A stretch of DNA of 64,000 nt from assembly GCF_016906535.1 (NCBI RefSeq), contig NC_057383.1, positions 682,001 through 746,000 on the forward strand, written 5' to 3'. This DNA comes from Rhizoctonia solani. Lineage: Eukaryota; Basidiomycota; Agaricomycetes; Cantharellales; Ceratobasidiaceae. A model generated the notes under the pieces. It was not told the DNA's origin, made no database searches, and was given only the letters and a program-made list of their open reading frames with translations. The translations under genes and the position numbers were made by a program. Below, piece by piece: positions 1 to 10,518 of the stretch (positions within the stretch are counted from its first letter, which is position 1; the number at the start of each line of letters is the position of its first letter).

Positions 1-96
1 AGATCCATGCGGTCGTTGACAGCAATCGATTACACGGCCCCCAAGGAAGGATACAAATCCCAGGGTTTGGCGGTAGGGTACACTACTGCAAGATAG
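1..96 (+). CDS. Possible 3' end of a gene cut by the window edge
   Basis: An open frame runs from the first base to a TAG at 94-96 and would encode about 31 residues ending in GYTTAR. No intron signal or family feature can be recognised in so short a piece. The 141 bases between this stop and the next start are AT-rich and could hold the terminator of this gene and the promoter of the next. It may equally be chance coding. Confidence 0.25.
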   Translation, partial: RSMRSLTAIDYTAPKEGYKSQGLAVGYTTAR

Positions 97-237
97 GATA
101 ATTACCTGTTACGGTGATTAAAGATATGTATGACCAATCAAGGACCCTAAGCTAAACATACAAGCAGAACCAAAGCTTCCCAACCGACCCAGCAGTGATC
201 AGCGACGCACACCACAACCAGGTTCGACTAGTTCAGC

Positions 238-2901
238 ATGTCCGTGCGAGTCAAGACACTCGAAATTCGATGGCACCACAGTGCCGAGAAGAACTACAGC
301 GAGCCCATCTATGCATGTGACTTCCAGCCCCTACCAGCCAATCAATTGAAGAAGCTGGTCGCACCGAGGATACAACAAGGTCGAGACAGAGATAAAGAAA
401 AGGATAAGGATCTTTCAGGTCCTGGGTATGGTCAGTGCTACCGACTGGTAACAGGAGGAGGAGATAACAATATCAGAGTAAGTACTCCATTTGTTACGAG
501 TATATGAGCGTTGCTGAACAAGCTTAATCAGGTGTGGATGGTATACCCGAATGTTGCGGCGCCAGGCCAGACAACACCAAGCCAGCCATCCCGTGTAGAA
601 TATCTCGCTACCCTCAGTAAACACACTGCTGCGGTCAATGTAGTGCGCTTCAGCCCCAACGGTATGTTTCGTAATCCATTTATTGCTATTTTTACCAACT
701 GCCACATAGGTGAATTTATCGCGTCTGCTGGTGATGACGGGATGCTCGCCATATGGTCTCCGTCCGACAAACCTGTGCACAACTTTGGAGACAACGCTGA
801 AGAGCTTCAGTACGAAAAGGAACATTGGCGACCTCGGGTTGTTGTTCGGTAAGCGCCCTTGCTGTCCTATCATCCACCCACTAACAAAAGATCCGCAGTG
901 CGACCACTCGTGAAGTCTATGACCTGGCATGGAGTCCTAATGGAGAATACATTGTTACAGGCAGTACCGATAATACTGCACGTGTACACAACGCTCTTGA
1001 CGGCACAGTCGTACGAGAGATCACGGAACACTCCCATTATGTTCAAGGAGTTGCCTGGGACCCTCTCAACGAATTCCTTGCCACCCAGAGCTCAGATCGA
1101 TCTGTTCATGTGCATGCGATAACCACTAAACGAGGCGTGTTCGAAACTCACGCAGTGGGCAAAAACTCAAAAATGAAGGTACGCCAAACGCGTACGCCAA
1201 GTCGGAACCCGCCTCCTCAACCTCATGCCCCACGCATGGTGCGCCGACAATCGAATGCAAGTGACACTGAATCGATCATGACGTCTGCCAGCGAACGCCC
1301 AAGCGAGATGGAGAGAGAACCCTCAGGGCACCCCGTGTCGACGCCGAATCAGGGGCAGGGCCAGAATCAGCAATCATACCGGGCGTCATCCGCCGCATCT
1401 AACACAGCGCCGACCCAACTTACTGCACCACTTACCCCAGCGACGTCGATTGCGAGCACCCCGGTTCACACGTCTGCTCCAATGTTCCCGCCTTCATCAT
1501 CACGTCGATCTTCGATCAGTTCTGCTGCGGCTCCGTCACCTCCTCATTCTGCCATGAGTCGTTACGGCCGATCGCCATCCCCAATGCCCCCGCTCCCTGC
1601 CATACGTACCCCTCTGCCAACGAGTACTAATACCGCTGCATGGGCGACAAAACTCTATGGCGACGAGAATTTTACGAATTTCTTCCGCCGGTTGACGTTT
1701 AGCCCAGATGGTGCACTGATGCTCACTCCTGCCGGACAATTTGAAGATCATTCGCATGCCCTCGAGATTGCGGCTAATACTGGTCGAGCTACCACTCCTA
1801 CCCCGAGCTCGCGTGCCTCGAGCCGGGCTCCCGACGACCCACCTGTACGACCCAAACGTGAACGCCCACTCACTGGTACAGATGCCACGGCGCAATCGAG
1901 TGTATATATTTATGCTCGAGCGGGTCTCTCAAGCGGTCAACATCCAATTGCTCACTTGCCTGGGCATAAACGTGCTAGCGTGGCGGTCAAGTTTTGCCCG
2001 TTGCTATTTGAGCTTCGGCATGGGGTGAATGCTCCAGGTGAAATGAAGCGGGTCTCTTTGGAGATGGGGAAGGAGCAGGTTGTCCACGTGGATATGGGTG
2101 CAGGGGCCAGTCCGAGCCCTAGTATCGGTACTGTCAGCAGTGCGCAACCTCCTTCACCAGCTCCTTCAAACGTATCCATGAGTGGACCGGGGTCAGTCCC
2201 TGCGACGCCGAACAGTGGATCAAAGACCCTACCACCCCCGGCTTTCACCGAAGTCACCCCAAATACCGCTAACAAGCTATCGACGAGTTCCGTTTTCGCA
2301 TTACCTTATCGAATGCTTTTCGCAGTAGCGACGCAGGATAGCGTAATGATATATGATACTCAGCAAGCCGGACCGATATGCATGTTCTCGAACTTGCATT
2401 ACAGTAGTTTCACTGACATGGCTTGGTATGTCCATTATCTATCCAATTGATAAATCATTCATCAACTCTCGATTTTATAGGGCTCCTGATGGCCAATCTT
2501 TGATGCTCGCCTCGTCAGATGGGTACTGTTCGCTCGTCGTTTTCGACGATGTACTTCCATTATATCACACTCAACAACACAACTTGCAGCTACATTCCAT
2601 AGCCGCATCCCATTCCCACCCTCACCCCAACTCGCGGACGCCCGTACGTCCGTCTGCATCGCCAGCCGTGTCAACTGTCTCGTTACCAGGACCTGGCCCG
2701 CGAACATCAAGCGGAGGTGTCCTGAAACGTGCGGCAGATTCAAATTCTAGCTCTGTACTCCCCACTCCCGCGTTAACCACCACGAACCCTGGCGTTCCCG
2801 AAGAAGCACCTCCAGCTGTCGAGCCATCAACAACTGCACCAGAACCCGTCAAGAAGAAACGACGAATTGCGCCAACGACCATTTCGACGCTCGATAAATG
2901 A
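238..2901 (+). CDS. CAC2: Chromatin assembly factor 1 subunit B (p60/Cac2), WD40 protein
   Basis: Five exons (238-477, 532-661, 710-848, 899-2425, 2481-2901) join in frame to give 818 residues; all introns are GT-AG and about 50 nt. WD40 blades are visible in order: an N-terminal segment starting MSVRVKTLEIRWH, then HTAAVNVVRFSPNG followed by SAGDDGMLAIW, then EVYDLAWSPNGEYIVTGSTD, then YVQGVAWDPLNEFLATQSSD, and later ones around RRLTFSPDGALMLTPAG and FTDMAWAPDGQSLMLASSDG. The family (human CHAF1B, yeast Cac2) is the WD40 subunit of the nuclear CAF-1 complex that deposits H3-H4 on newly replicated DNA. Long Ser/Pro-rich linkers separate blades, which makes it longer than the yeast protein. 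The C-terminus has a basic KKKRRI stretch, perhaps a nuclear signal. The start is the first in-frame ATG. The name rests on remembered blade order; another nuclear WD40 protein is the alternative. Confidence 0.88.
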
Positions 2902-4770
2902 TCTTATCCACGTTGTTCATTCTCTTACGACTTATGCGTTTGCCACGATGTTTTATCCCTGCGATACTGCGTAATGTTTCTTTGCGTTTAAGTATGTTGT
3001 TCATCGCATATCGAATAATGCCAGGAAGCTTAGCCTGGTAGATGACTATTTGTGTTACATATCAATAGCCCACGTTGTTGATTTTATATATGCACTCCTC
3101 CATATTCAAGATGCGATAATTGGTTGACTGCAGCTCTGGTAGTTGAAAGATCCCTTGGAGGGGCCTATCTGTCTGGGGTATTCTCTGCGGCAATGACCGA
3201 GAACTATGAGAGTCGCACAATTGCCTCACCAGCGTCCTCAGAGGCACACGCACGGACCAAAATCAACTTGGGTCTGTACTAAATTTGGATATGTAATGAT
3301 GCCTTCGAACGAACCTTCACTTTCACCAGACCATGTACTTTGTGGATGTGTATCTTTTGCCACGTTGGATTCGATGCTGGTACAGTAAGCTCACCAAGCG
3401 TACCTGATTAGGCTAGGATTGGCATGACGCCAGCGCATATGACCATATTTAGTGAACGAGTTTTCAATGGGGTACCTCATGGTCAATCATCGCGTTCGTA
3501 TGGGTGCCGCAGCTGGACACGGCGCTCCCAGCCAGCGGAGCTACCATCATCTAAGCACTGCCGCAACCATGTGCGGGTACCATCACCAGTAGAATTACAG
3601 TTAAATAACATGAAAATTTATATTTGTTTCGCGGTTGTAGATGCCTGCCAATGACAGAATGAAAGTTGTTTTCCTAATCATCGGTTTCCTCATTTCAAGC
3701 CTAACAATCGCAAGTATGATCATAGATTTAGCACGTGGGCATACAGACGTCACGCTTTAATAAATAAGAGTAACTCTAGGTTTAACAATGACCAATAGAG
3801 CCTCCTCTTCACGCCATGGAAATCTCGCTGTCCGGGGAACTTTCTACGTATACTCTCACAAACCTCAGTGGCTGACCAATATTTTGCACCCAGCTGGCGT
3901 TTATCCCCGAAGCAGGTATTCGTTAAAGTTAATGGTGTTAACGCATAGAGCTTATCTCAGCTGATCATGACGACGGAGAGCCGTGTATATACTCCAATCC
4001 CATAATGCACTGGGTGATGCTCTCTCCACAGCATATTTAGACTGAACACTGGGCTTTCGCTAACATCAACTAAGATTATGGTTTCCCTGACCTGGAAACT
4101 ATTCTCTCTAACCACTTCTGCGGTACCCATCGACTACAACTAATCCTTCAGTCGACCTCACTTAGTCTTAAACTCAACTCATTGTCAGATATCCATCACT
4201 CTTGGAGTGGTTCCCCATACACCACGACAACCCAACTCAAGTACGATCTCCCGGTTCGAGTGTCCAGATGACTCGTCAATACAATGCGCTTTCTGGGATG
4301 TTCTGTTAGATGTAAATAATTTTCATATTGCCCTGCCTCCCAATTTTCACATCAGTCTCTAACGAACTCAAAGTATACAGATCTAGATAGAAGCCAAAAG
4401 GCCTCAATGTTTATGCGTAAGATTCCAGCAAAAGTACCAGATGACTAGCGGCTGGGGTGGCTCACTCGTTCAAACCAGGATCACGATGTAACTCTCAGGG
4501 ACCTGGAGCTTTAGGATCACAGTAGATTTATCATGCAGGGTATTTTGCAAGCAGACTGCTGGAGGGAAAATATGATATCATTGACTTTGATCCAAGGCAC
4601 TTCATTTTCACACGTCTATCAATATATGGGCTTGTTGACCAGACCAATGCCACAGAAGGGTGAACTTCACTAGCCCTCCAACAGCTTGCCATGACTTCAA
4701 AGCCAAGTTCTTGCATCAATAATATCAAGAAAGCATGTAAGCAGCTTCTGTATAGCCAATGTCAGTGCAT
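2902..4770. other. Non-coding stretch with no gene seen
   Basis: About 1.9 kb between the CAC2 stop and the first transposon. Open frames are short, lack family features and are not joined by convincing splice sites. The first 100-200 bases probably hold the 3' untranslated region. No tRNA, tandem repeat or inverted-repeat element could be recognised. Confidence 0.5.
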
Positions 4771-5464
4771 ATTGGGTGTCTTTCCGTAAGGATTTTAGAA
4801 AAAATTGGTCTTCTAAAATGGTCCAATGGGACAGCTTGGAATTGGCCCACACGCAGGAGGCTGTGCAAGCTTGGTCCAACAAGTAGACCTGTCCAAATTG
4901 CCTTTCCGTAAGCCATGGCCCATGCAAATAGAAATTGTGTTCTAAAAGTAAAATTTTAATTAAATTTAATTTTACTCCTGTACCAAGTCCGCCCCAATTA
5001 TCCACTGTATGCAGGCATATGTTATCATACGTCATATATGAAGCTACAAAAAGATATAAAGGGCTGTATAACAGCTCAAGGATGTAATTGAATAACTTGG
5101 TACAATGAAATCCCTTGAGTGCTTTGACTACAAAGAGGACACTTGGGCTCAAGAGGCGCATTGGCGTGGCCCTTGCCTTTCTGCAAGGGCCTGGGGTTGG
5201 ATAACGTGTTCTCAGCAGGCATATTGAAGCGGTGAGTGGGGAGCAAGTTTATACAGGTGGGAGAGTGCAGAGGACTGAGGATAGGGGAGGCTGCTTTTTG
5301 TTTGTGCCACCCCTATCCCCTGTCTCAAATATATTGTAATTACTGTTGGAATATATGCACTCACTGCAAAGTGCCAAACTCCCAATTTGGTTACAAATCT
5401 TCAGGGCCTTATCTTATCAGCTTGATCTTGTTCCATTCTAAAGCTAAATACATGTTTTACAAAA

Positions 5465-5492
5465 TAGAAGGGGGGGGGATACCCCCCCTCTA
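5465..5492. repeat. G9/C7 palindrome inside the DNA transposon
   Basis: A run of nine G (5470-5478) is followed after ATA by seven C, flanked by TAGAA and TCTA, giving a near-perfect hairpin with a very small loop. An equivalent G7-TA-C7 palindrome sits in the related element at 15441-15471. Confidence 0.8.
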
Positions 5493-5618
5493 AAAAAAGA
5501 TTTTAGACATTTAGAACACCCCCCCTCCAACATCCAAATCTGCGTCCAAGCGCATTTCACACCAAGTTCCATGGTGTGATCTGCATCTGGGCTGGGCCTC
5601 ATTTCTAAACTGACTTTT

Positions 5619-6181
5619 TGTTGTACACCACTGTAAGGTGGGTACTTGCTGGTGGGTGAGGGCGCTTACGGCCATACTACTACAGACAAGACTAGGTATC
5701 TACTTTCTATCTAGGCTATACTACTTGCTGCGTAAGGCAGCTAACTACTAACTACTGACAAGGGGGCCTGAGGCCTGGGAGGTGTGATGAGTTAAGTGGG
5801 GGTTAACGTCTGGGGACTGATAGGGGCCAGCTACTTAGCTGGCTGTATGATCCTCCTCAAATGAGTATGAGACAAGGTAAAAACAACTTGGGGTCTCCAA
5901 GCGTTTTTCCTGCTGTATATATAGGAGAGAGCATGCTATCTACATGGTCTGTGCGCGTGAGAGCGGAAGTGCATATGTGAAATGAGAATTGTGCTGCGGA
6001 CTGCGCAGAAGCGTGGATTACTCCTAAGCGCCCTTGGCACGGCATCTTGGCGCGGCATCTCGGCACAGATAAGCGCCGAGATCACATGATCGAAAAAGTG
6101 AAGATAGAGAGTCCGTAAAAAATACTAAAAATAATAGAAAAAATAGGCGAATCCAATGGTATAATTCTTGAGGGTGTAACA
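5619..6181 (-). mobile_element. Solo LTR (563 bp) with CTTTT duplication
   Basis: The unit starts TGTTGTACACC, ends GTGTAACA, and is bounded by a perfect 5-bp direct repeat CTTTT (5614-5618 and 6182-6186), the hallmark of an LTR integration later reduced by recombination. A copy in the opposite orientation lies at 13244-13803. Near its right end it shares a block like AAGCGCCGAGATCACATGATCG with the LTRs of the complete gypsy element, so the families are related. The minus strand is inferred from that shared block. It interrupts the DNA transposon 4774-6228. Confidence 0.85.
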
Positions 6182-6518
6182 CTTTTAGAACATCCAGGAC
6201 ATTCTAAAATCCTTACGGAAAGGCAGCCATTGATAACCAATATCACCACGCTAGGCATGGAATTCCATTTCCTTGTATTCAAAGATCACATATAGTAAAA
6301 TTAGCCACCATTCAAGCAGGGTGCAATGTTGCCTGCAAGAAAAATGGCAACAATGATATGTTGAAAAACACATGAACTGTTGCAGTTGCAAAAGATACGG
6401 TGCAGATTGTGCAGGCATTGGGTGAAGATGGATTGAACTACATAGGGTATGCAAACATCTAGATTTTGGTAGGATTTGAGATTTTACACTTGGTTGATAT
6501 AACTATTCTTATGGTACA

Positions 6519-7089
6519 TGTCCTGGACGTCCTTAAGGGGCGTCGAGGCAGCGGGCGCTTGAGGCCGTATAGAACTAAGTATAACCGCGTAAGGCAGTGG
6601 GGTATCTACCTACAACAACAAACTAACTAACTACGGTGTCAAGACGCTACAAGACGTTGACAAGCTACCTAAGTACAGTGAGGGCGACGCTTAAGGCGTG
6701 TATCAAAGTGGTTACCGGCTGTAAGGCCTCGTACAGTGTGTGGAGTGCGACAAGAGGTAATTGACCTGGGTGTTACCATGGTCGGTTGGCCTCCTTATAT
6801 ATTCTATAGTAGTGCTAATTACAAATACATTATATCCAATACCATAACCAATAGGAACCCCGCTCCGCAGTTGGCCTTACTCATGCATACGTGTCACTGA
6901 CGTGTCATAATGATGTCATCAGGTGGAGGTGGCTATGTATGCTGAGGTAAGCGTGGATGGGGACGTGGCTTGGCGCTTAGCGTATGATATAAGCGCCGAG
7001 GTCACGTGATCGAAAATGTTGTCCGTTTGCCTTCGTTTAAATTTGAGAAAATGGGAATAAATTCCCTGGTATCGACTGTGTCTACGACA
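6519..7089 (-). repeat. 3' LTR of the gypsy element
   Basis: 571 bp, TGTCCTGG...CTACGACA on the plus strand, matching 12380-12950 with about eight transitions. The last 56 codons of pol and its stop lie inside this LTR. A TATATAAGG promoter-like motif reads leftward at about 6793-6801. Confidence 0.93.
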
Positions 7090-10000
7090 CTGCCCCCCTC
7101 TAAGGGCCTTGGCAGCGCCGAGGGCCTTCTTTTTCATTTCCTTCTCGAAATTTTTTAGGATTTTTTCGGCGTTCTTGAGGTTTTCCCTTGGTTCCCAAGT
7201 GTTCTCCTCTGATCCATAGCCCTTCCATTTTACCCTAAAGAACCATTTTCCGTCCCTTTCTTCCATGTCCGTGATCCCTTTGACCTTGTATTCTTCCTCT
7301 CCATCCACGGTGACCGGTGGAGGGCGATTTTCAAAGGCGCGTTTGTCATCTCTCTTGACTTTGGACAGGAGTCCTACGTAGAATACATTGTGGATGCGCA
7401 TGGTTGGAGGTAGTTTGAGTTGGTAAGCGCGGTCGGAGATTTTTTCGGTAACCTTGAATGGCCCTAAGCGTTGTTCCGTTAGCTTCGGGCTCAAGGTCTT
7501 CAGGTTTATATTTTTGGCATCAAGCCACGTTTCTTCTCCAACTTTGAATTCTACTGGGGCTCCGTATTCTCCGTCTACCATTCGCTGCTTGGATTGTTGT
7601 AAAGCAGATTCCACTTCCTTCCATTGTGCCTCCATTGTTTCAGCTAGGTCATCTGCTTCTGGTACGTTGGTAGGGACGTTGGATGGTGTCAAATTAGGTT
7701 CCCACCCATATAGGGCTTTGAACGGCGTTTTTCCCGTGCTGCTGTGGACTGCATTGTTGTAGGCAAATTCGGCCATAGGTAACCATTTAGTCCAGTCCCG
7801 TTGGTTAACCCCTGAGTAAGCCCTGAGGAAATGCTCAATGGATGGGTTTACTCGTTCCGTCTGACCATTGCTCTGGGGGTGATAGGCGGAGGAAAAATGA
7901 GGATCAATGCCTAATCGTTTGTACAGGGCCCGCAAGAACTTGTTATTGATAACCCTGCCTCTGTCCGATATAGTCTTTTCCGGCATCCCATGGCGTTTCC
8001 ATACATGTTCCAAGAACAATTCCGCAAGTTCGGGTGCCTTGAGCTTTTTGGAGCATTTAACAAAGATGCCGTACTTGGTGAAGCTGTCCACTATGACTAG
8101 GATGGAGTCATTGCTTCCGTCCTTTGGTAAATCTACAATCATGTCATAGGAAACGTGTTGCCATGGCCTGGATGGGAGTTCAAGTGGCTGTGGGGGGATG
8201 GAGGCGTACTTTGGTTTTTGGATTTGTTGGCAAGTCTCACAGGAATCCACGTGCCAGTATGTATCTGCCCGGATGCCTGGCCAATAGTAGTTGCGTGAAA
8301 CTAATTCTAGAGTACGCTGCCTGCCAGGGTGTCCTGCCAGGGGACTATTGTGGAATATCCGTAGTAGATTTGTCCTTAGAAAGCCCACATCAGGGACCAC
8401 AATACGTCCTTGATAGAACAATAGACCTGCCTCCATTTCGTAATCCTTAAATGCGCGTTTGATAGAAGGTGGGGCTTTGGATTTGTTTTGTAGGAACTGT
8501 AGGATTTCTTCCAAAGACTCGTCCTGATCAAGTGACAATTCAATCTGGCGTTGTAATTCCTTCTCTGGCGTGACTAAGGCTACGTTGGCAAATATGGGTT
8601 CCGGGAGCATGGTTTGGTCAGCGGGTGGGATATCGGCGTGATCAGAACGGCGTGAAAGGGCATCGGGTTTCCCTGACTGCTTTCCAGGGCGGTAAACAAT
8701 TTGGAAGTTGTAGCCTGCTAACAGTAGGTGCCATCTAGCGTGTTGACGGTTAAACGTCCGGGACTCCTTCCAATACTCCAAGTTGCGGTGATCAGTGAAC
8801 ACAGTGACCGGATGAACGGTTCCTTCCAAGAAGATACGCCAATACTCAAAGGAGCGGATGATAGCTAACAGCTCCTTGTCATGGGTGTCATAGTTCTGTT
8901 TGGCACCCTTGAATGACTCAGATAGAAAACCTAGTGGGTGAAGGCGGCCGTCTTCCTGGCGTTGGCTGAGTATGGAGCCTAGTGCTGCCCCTGAGGTGTC
9001 TGTTTCTAGGAAGTAGGGCTTGGACGGATCTGCATGACATAGTACGGGTGCGTTGGTAATAGCGTCCTTTAACCCCTGGAAGGCCTCTTGTTCCTTGATG
9101 TCCCATTTCCAAGGAGTGTCCTTTTTGACTAGGTTGTGTAGCGGCCTAGCCATGTGACTAAAGTTGGCGACGAAGCGACGGAGGAAATTGGCAAATCCCA
9201 GAAATGATTGGACTTCTTTGACCTTAGTGGGTACCGGCCATTCTTGTACCGCCTGGATTTTGAGCTTATCCAGACTAAAACCCTTATTGGAGACAATAAT
9301 CCCTAGGTACTCAACAGAGGTGACGTGAAAGGTGCATTTTGATGCCTTGCAGAATAACTGGTTATCCATTAACCGCTTTAGGACTTCATGAACATGCTTT
9401 GTATGGGATGCGTCATCCTTAGAGTAAATTAGGATGTCATCGAGGTAGATGATGACGCATACATCCAGTAAGTCTTTGAATAGTTCATTCATGAAGTGCT
9501 GGAAAGCGGCAGGGGCATTTGTCAGGCCAAAGGTCATGACCAGGGACTCATAGAGGCCATACTTGGTTCGGAACGCGGTTTTCCATTTGTCACCTTCTTT
9601 AACATGGACATTGTTGTAACCCCATCTTAGATCTAACTTGGTGAAGACCTTGGCACCACGGAGCTGGGCCATGAGGTCATCAGGACGGGGTAATGGGTAT
9701 ACGTTCTTCTTGGTCCGGTTATTGAGGCGGCAGTAGTCTACAACCAAACAACGGGAACCATCCTTTTTGGGTACAAACATGACGGGGGAGCTAATGGATG
9801 ACTTGCTGGGGCGGACTTTTCCAGCTTTGAGTTCGTCCCTGAGCCAGTCCTTGAGTGTGGCGGACTCGGCGTCAGTCATGCTATACAAGGGAGAGTTCAA
9901 TGGGCCTTCTTTGGTAAGTTCTATCCCAATGTCATAGTGCCTGTGAGGTGGGAGCTTATTGAATTCTTCCTCCCCAAACACCTTTGCGTATTGATGGTAT

Positions 10001-10518
10001 TTGGGAGGGACTCCTTCAAGGGGGTTTCGATCAGCTTCCTCTTCTTCAGCGATGGCCACATGTTCTGGTGGTGCATGGGGAAAGGACAGGGTGCGCAAAT
10101 TCCAATCAATCTCTGGGTTGTGGGCGTCTAACCACTTTAATCCTAAGATGGCGGCATGAGACCCTGTGCTACAAATTAGGAAGGTCTTGGTCATTTGTTT
10201 GCCATCAAAGGAGAAGGTGAGTTTAGCCTTCTTCCAGATCTTGCCAGCCTGGGGGCTTGACCCATCAAGCATAGTGACGGTACGGGGTGAAGGGAGATCT
10301 ATGAGTGGGAGGCGGAGTGATTCCGCGGTACGGGGGTGCATAAAGGAGGAGGTAGCGCCTGAATCAATCAGGACTTCTAGGGTTTCCGCTTTTTTCTCTG
10401 GTTTAATTGAAATCGTGAAAAGTGGGGATATTCTATTGTTACTATTTGATATGTTACAGATTTCAACTAAATCAGAGACCTTGGGGTCCTTGCGCGCAGC
10501 AGCAGGTACCCTTAGTCT
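6919..10518 (-). CDS. pol: Gypsy Pol polyprotein (protease, RT, RNase H, integrase, chromodomain)
   Basis: The frame is open from the -1 slip site at 10518 to a stop at 6919-6921, about 1199 residues; the first Met is only at 10341, after the protease active site. The protease motif LIDSGATSSF lies just upstream of that Met. Numbering from the Met: reverse transcriptase with YLDD at 299-302, RNase H beginning near FLETDTSGA (444-452), integrase zinc finger H664, H671, C701, C704, catalytic D733, D793, E829, and chromodomain about 1017-1070 with the aromatic VKWKGY and NTWEP motifs. Pol copies the RNA genome and integrates it; the chromodomain of this family usually directs integration to marked chromatin. 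Expression as a Gag-Pol fusion by -1 frameshifting fits the overlap with gag. The last 56 codons run into the 3' LTR. Confidence 0.95.
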   Translation of the reverse strand, partial: RLRVPAAARKDPKVSDLVEICNISNSNNRISPLFTISIKPEKKAETLEVLIDSGATSSFMHPRTAESLRLPLIDLPSPRTVTMLDGSSPQAGKIWKKAKLTFSFDGKQMTKTFLICSTGSHAAILGLKWLDAHNPEIDWNLRTLSFPHAPPEHVAIAEEEEADRNPLEGVPPKYHQYAKVFGEEEFNKLPPHRHYDIGIELTKEGPLNSPLYSMTDAESATLKDWLRDELKAGKVRPSKSSISSPVMFVPKKDGSRCLVVDYCRLNNRTKKNVYPLPRPDDLMAQLRGAKVFTKLDLRWGYNNVHVKEGDKWKTAFRTKYGLYESLVMTFGLTNAPAAFQHFMNELFKDLLDVCVIIYLDDILIYSKDDASHTKHVHEVLKRLMDNQLFCKASKCTFHVTSVEYLGIIVSNKGFSLDKLKIQAVQEWPVPTKVKEVQSFLGFANFLRRFVANFSHMARPLHNLVKKDTPWKWDIKEQEAFQGLKDAITNAPVLCHADPSKPYFLETDTSGAALGSILSQRQEDGRLHPLGFLSESFKGAKQNYDTHDKELLAIIRSFEYWRIFLEGTVHPVTVFTDHRNLEYWKESRTFNRQHARWHLLLAGYNFQIVYRPGKQSGKPDALSRRSDHADIPPADQTMLPEPIFANVALVTPEKELQRQIELSLDQDESLEEILQFLQNKSKAPPSIKRAFKDYEMEAGLLFYQGRIVVPDVGFLRTNLLRIFHNSPLAGHPGRQRTLELVSRNYYWPGIRADTYWHVDSCETCQQIQKPKYASIPPQPLELPSRPWQHVSYDMIVDLPKDGSNDSILVIVDSFTKYGIFVKCSKKLKAPELAELFLEHVWKRHGMPEKTISDRGRVINNKFLRALYKRLGIDPHFSSAYHPQSNGQTERVNPSIEHFLRAYSGVNQRDWTKWLPMAEFAYNNAVHSSTGKTPFKALYGWEPNLTPSNVPTNVPEADDLAETMEAQWKEVESALQQSKQRMVDGEYGAPVEFKVGEETWLDAKNINLKTLSPKLTEQRLGPFKVTEKISDRAYQLKLPPTMRIHNVFYVGLLSKVKRDDKRAFENRPPPVTVDGEEEYKVKGITDMEERDGKWFFRVKWKGYGSEENTWEPRENLKNAEKILKNFEKEMKKKALGAAKALRGGQCRRHSRYQGIYSHFLKFKRRQTDNIFDHVTSALISYAKRQATSPSTLTSAYIATST
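7092..7103 (-). other. Polypurine tract of the gypsy element
   Basis: Read on the minus strand, AGAGGGGGGCAG lies immediately before the 3' LTR, the expected place for the primer of plus-strand DNA synthesis. Confidence 0.8.

Larger units (their letters stand above)
4774..6228. mobile_element. Inverted-repeat DNA transposon, non-autonomous, split by a solo LTR
   Basis: The ends are 27-bp inverted repeats (4774-4800 and 6202-6228) that differ at two positions and share TTTCCGTAAGGATTTTAGAA. The 3-bp duplication ATT lies directly outside (4771-4773 and 6229-6231). Without the solo LTR at 5619-6181 and its duplicated target the element is about 890 bp. It has no transposase frame, so it would depend on an enzyme made elsewhere. 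Ends beginning with GG and a 3-bp target duplication recall PIF/Harbinger-type elements; that class is an inference. A second member of the same kind is at 14695-15647. A G-run/C-run palindrome at 5465-5492 lies inside. Confidence 0.72.

Noticed and set aside
415..930. 171-codon minus-strand frame over the CAC2 gene
   Set aside because: It runs antisense to well-supported WD40 exons and crosses their introns.
4697..5161. 154-codon minus-strand frame at the left end of the DNA transposon
   Set aside because: It crosses the inverted-repeat end of the element and has no transposase or other family motif.
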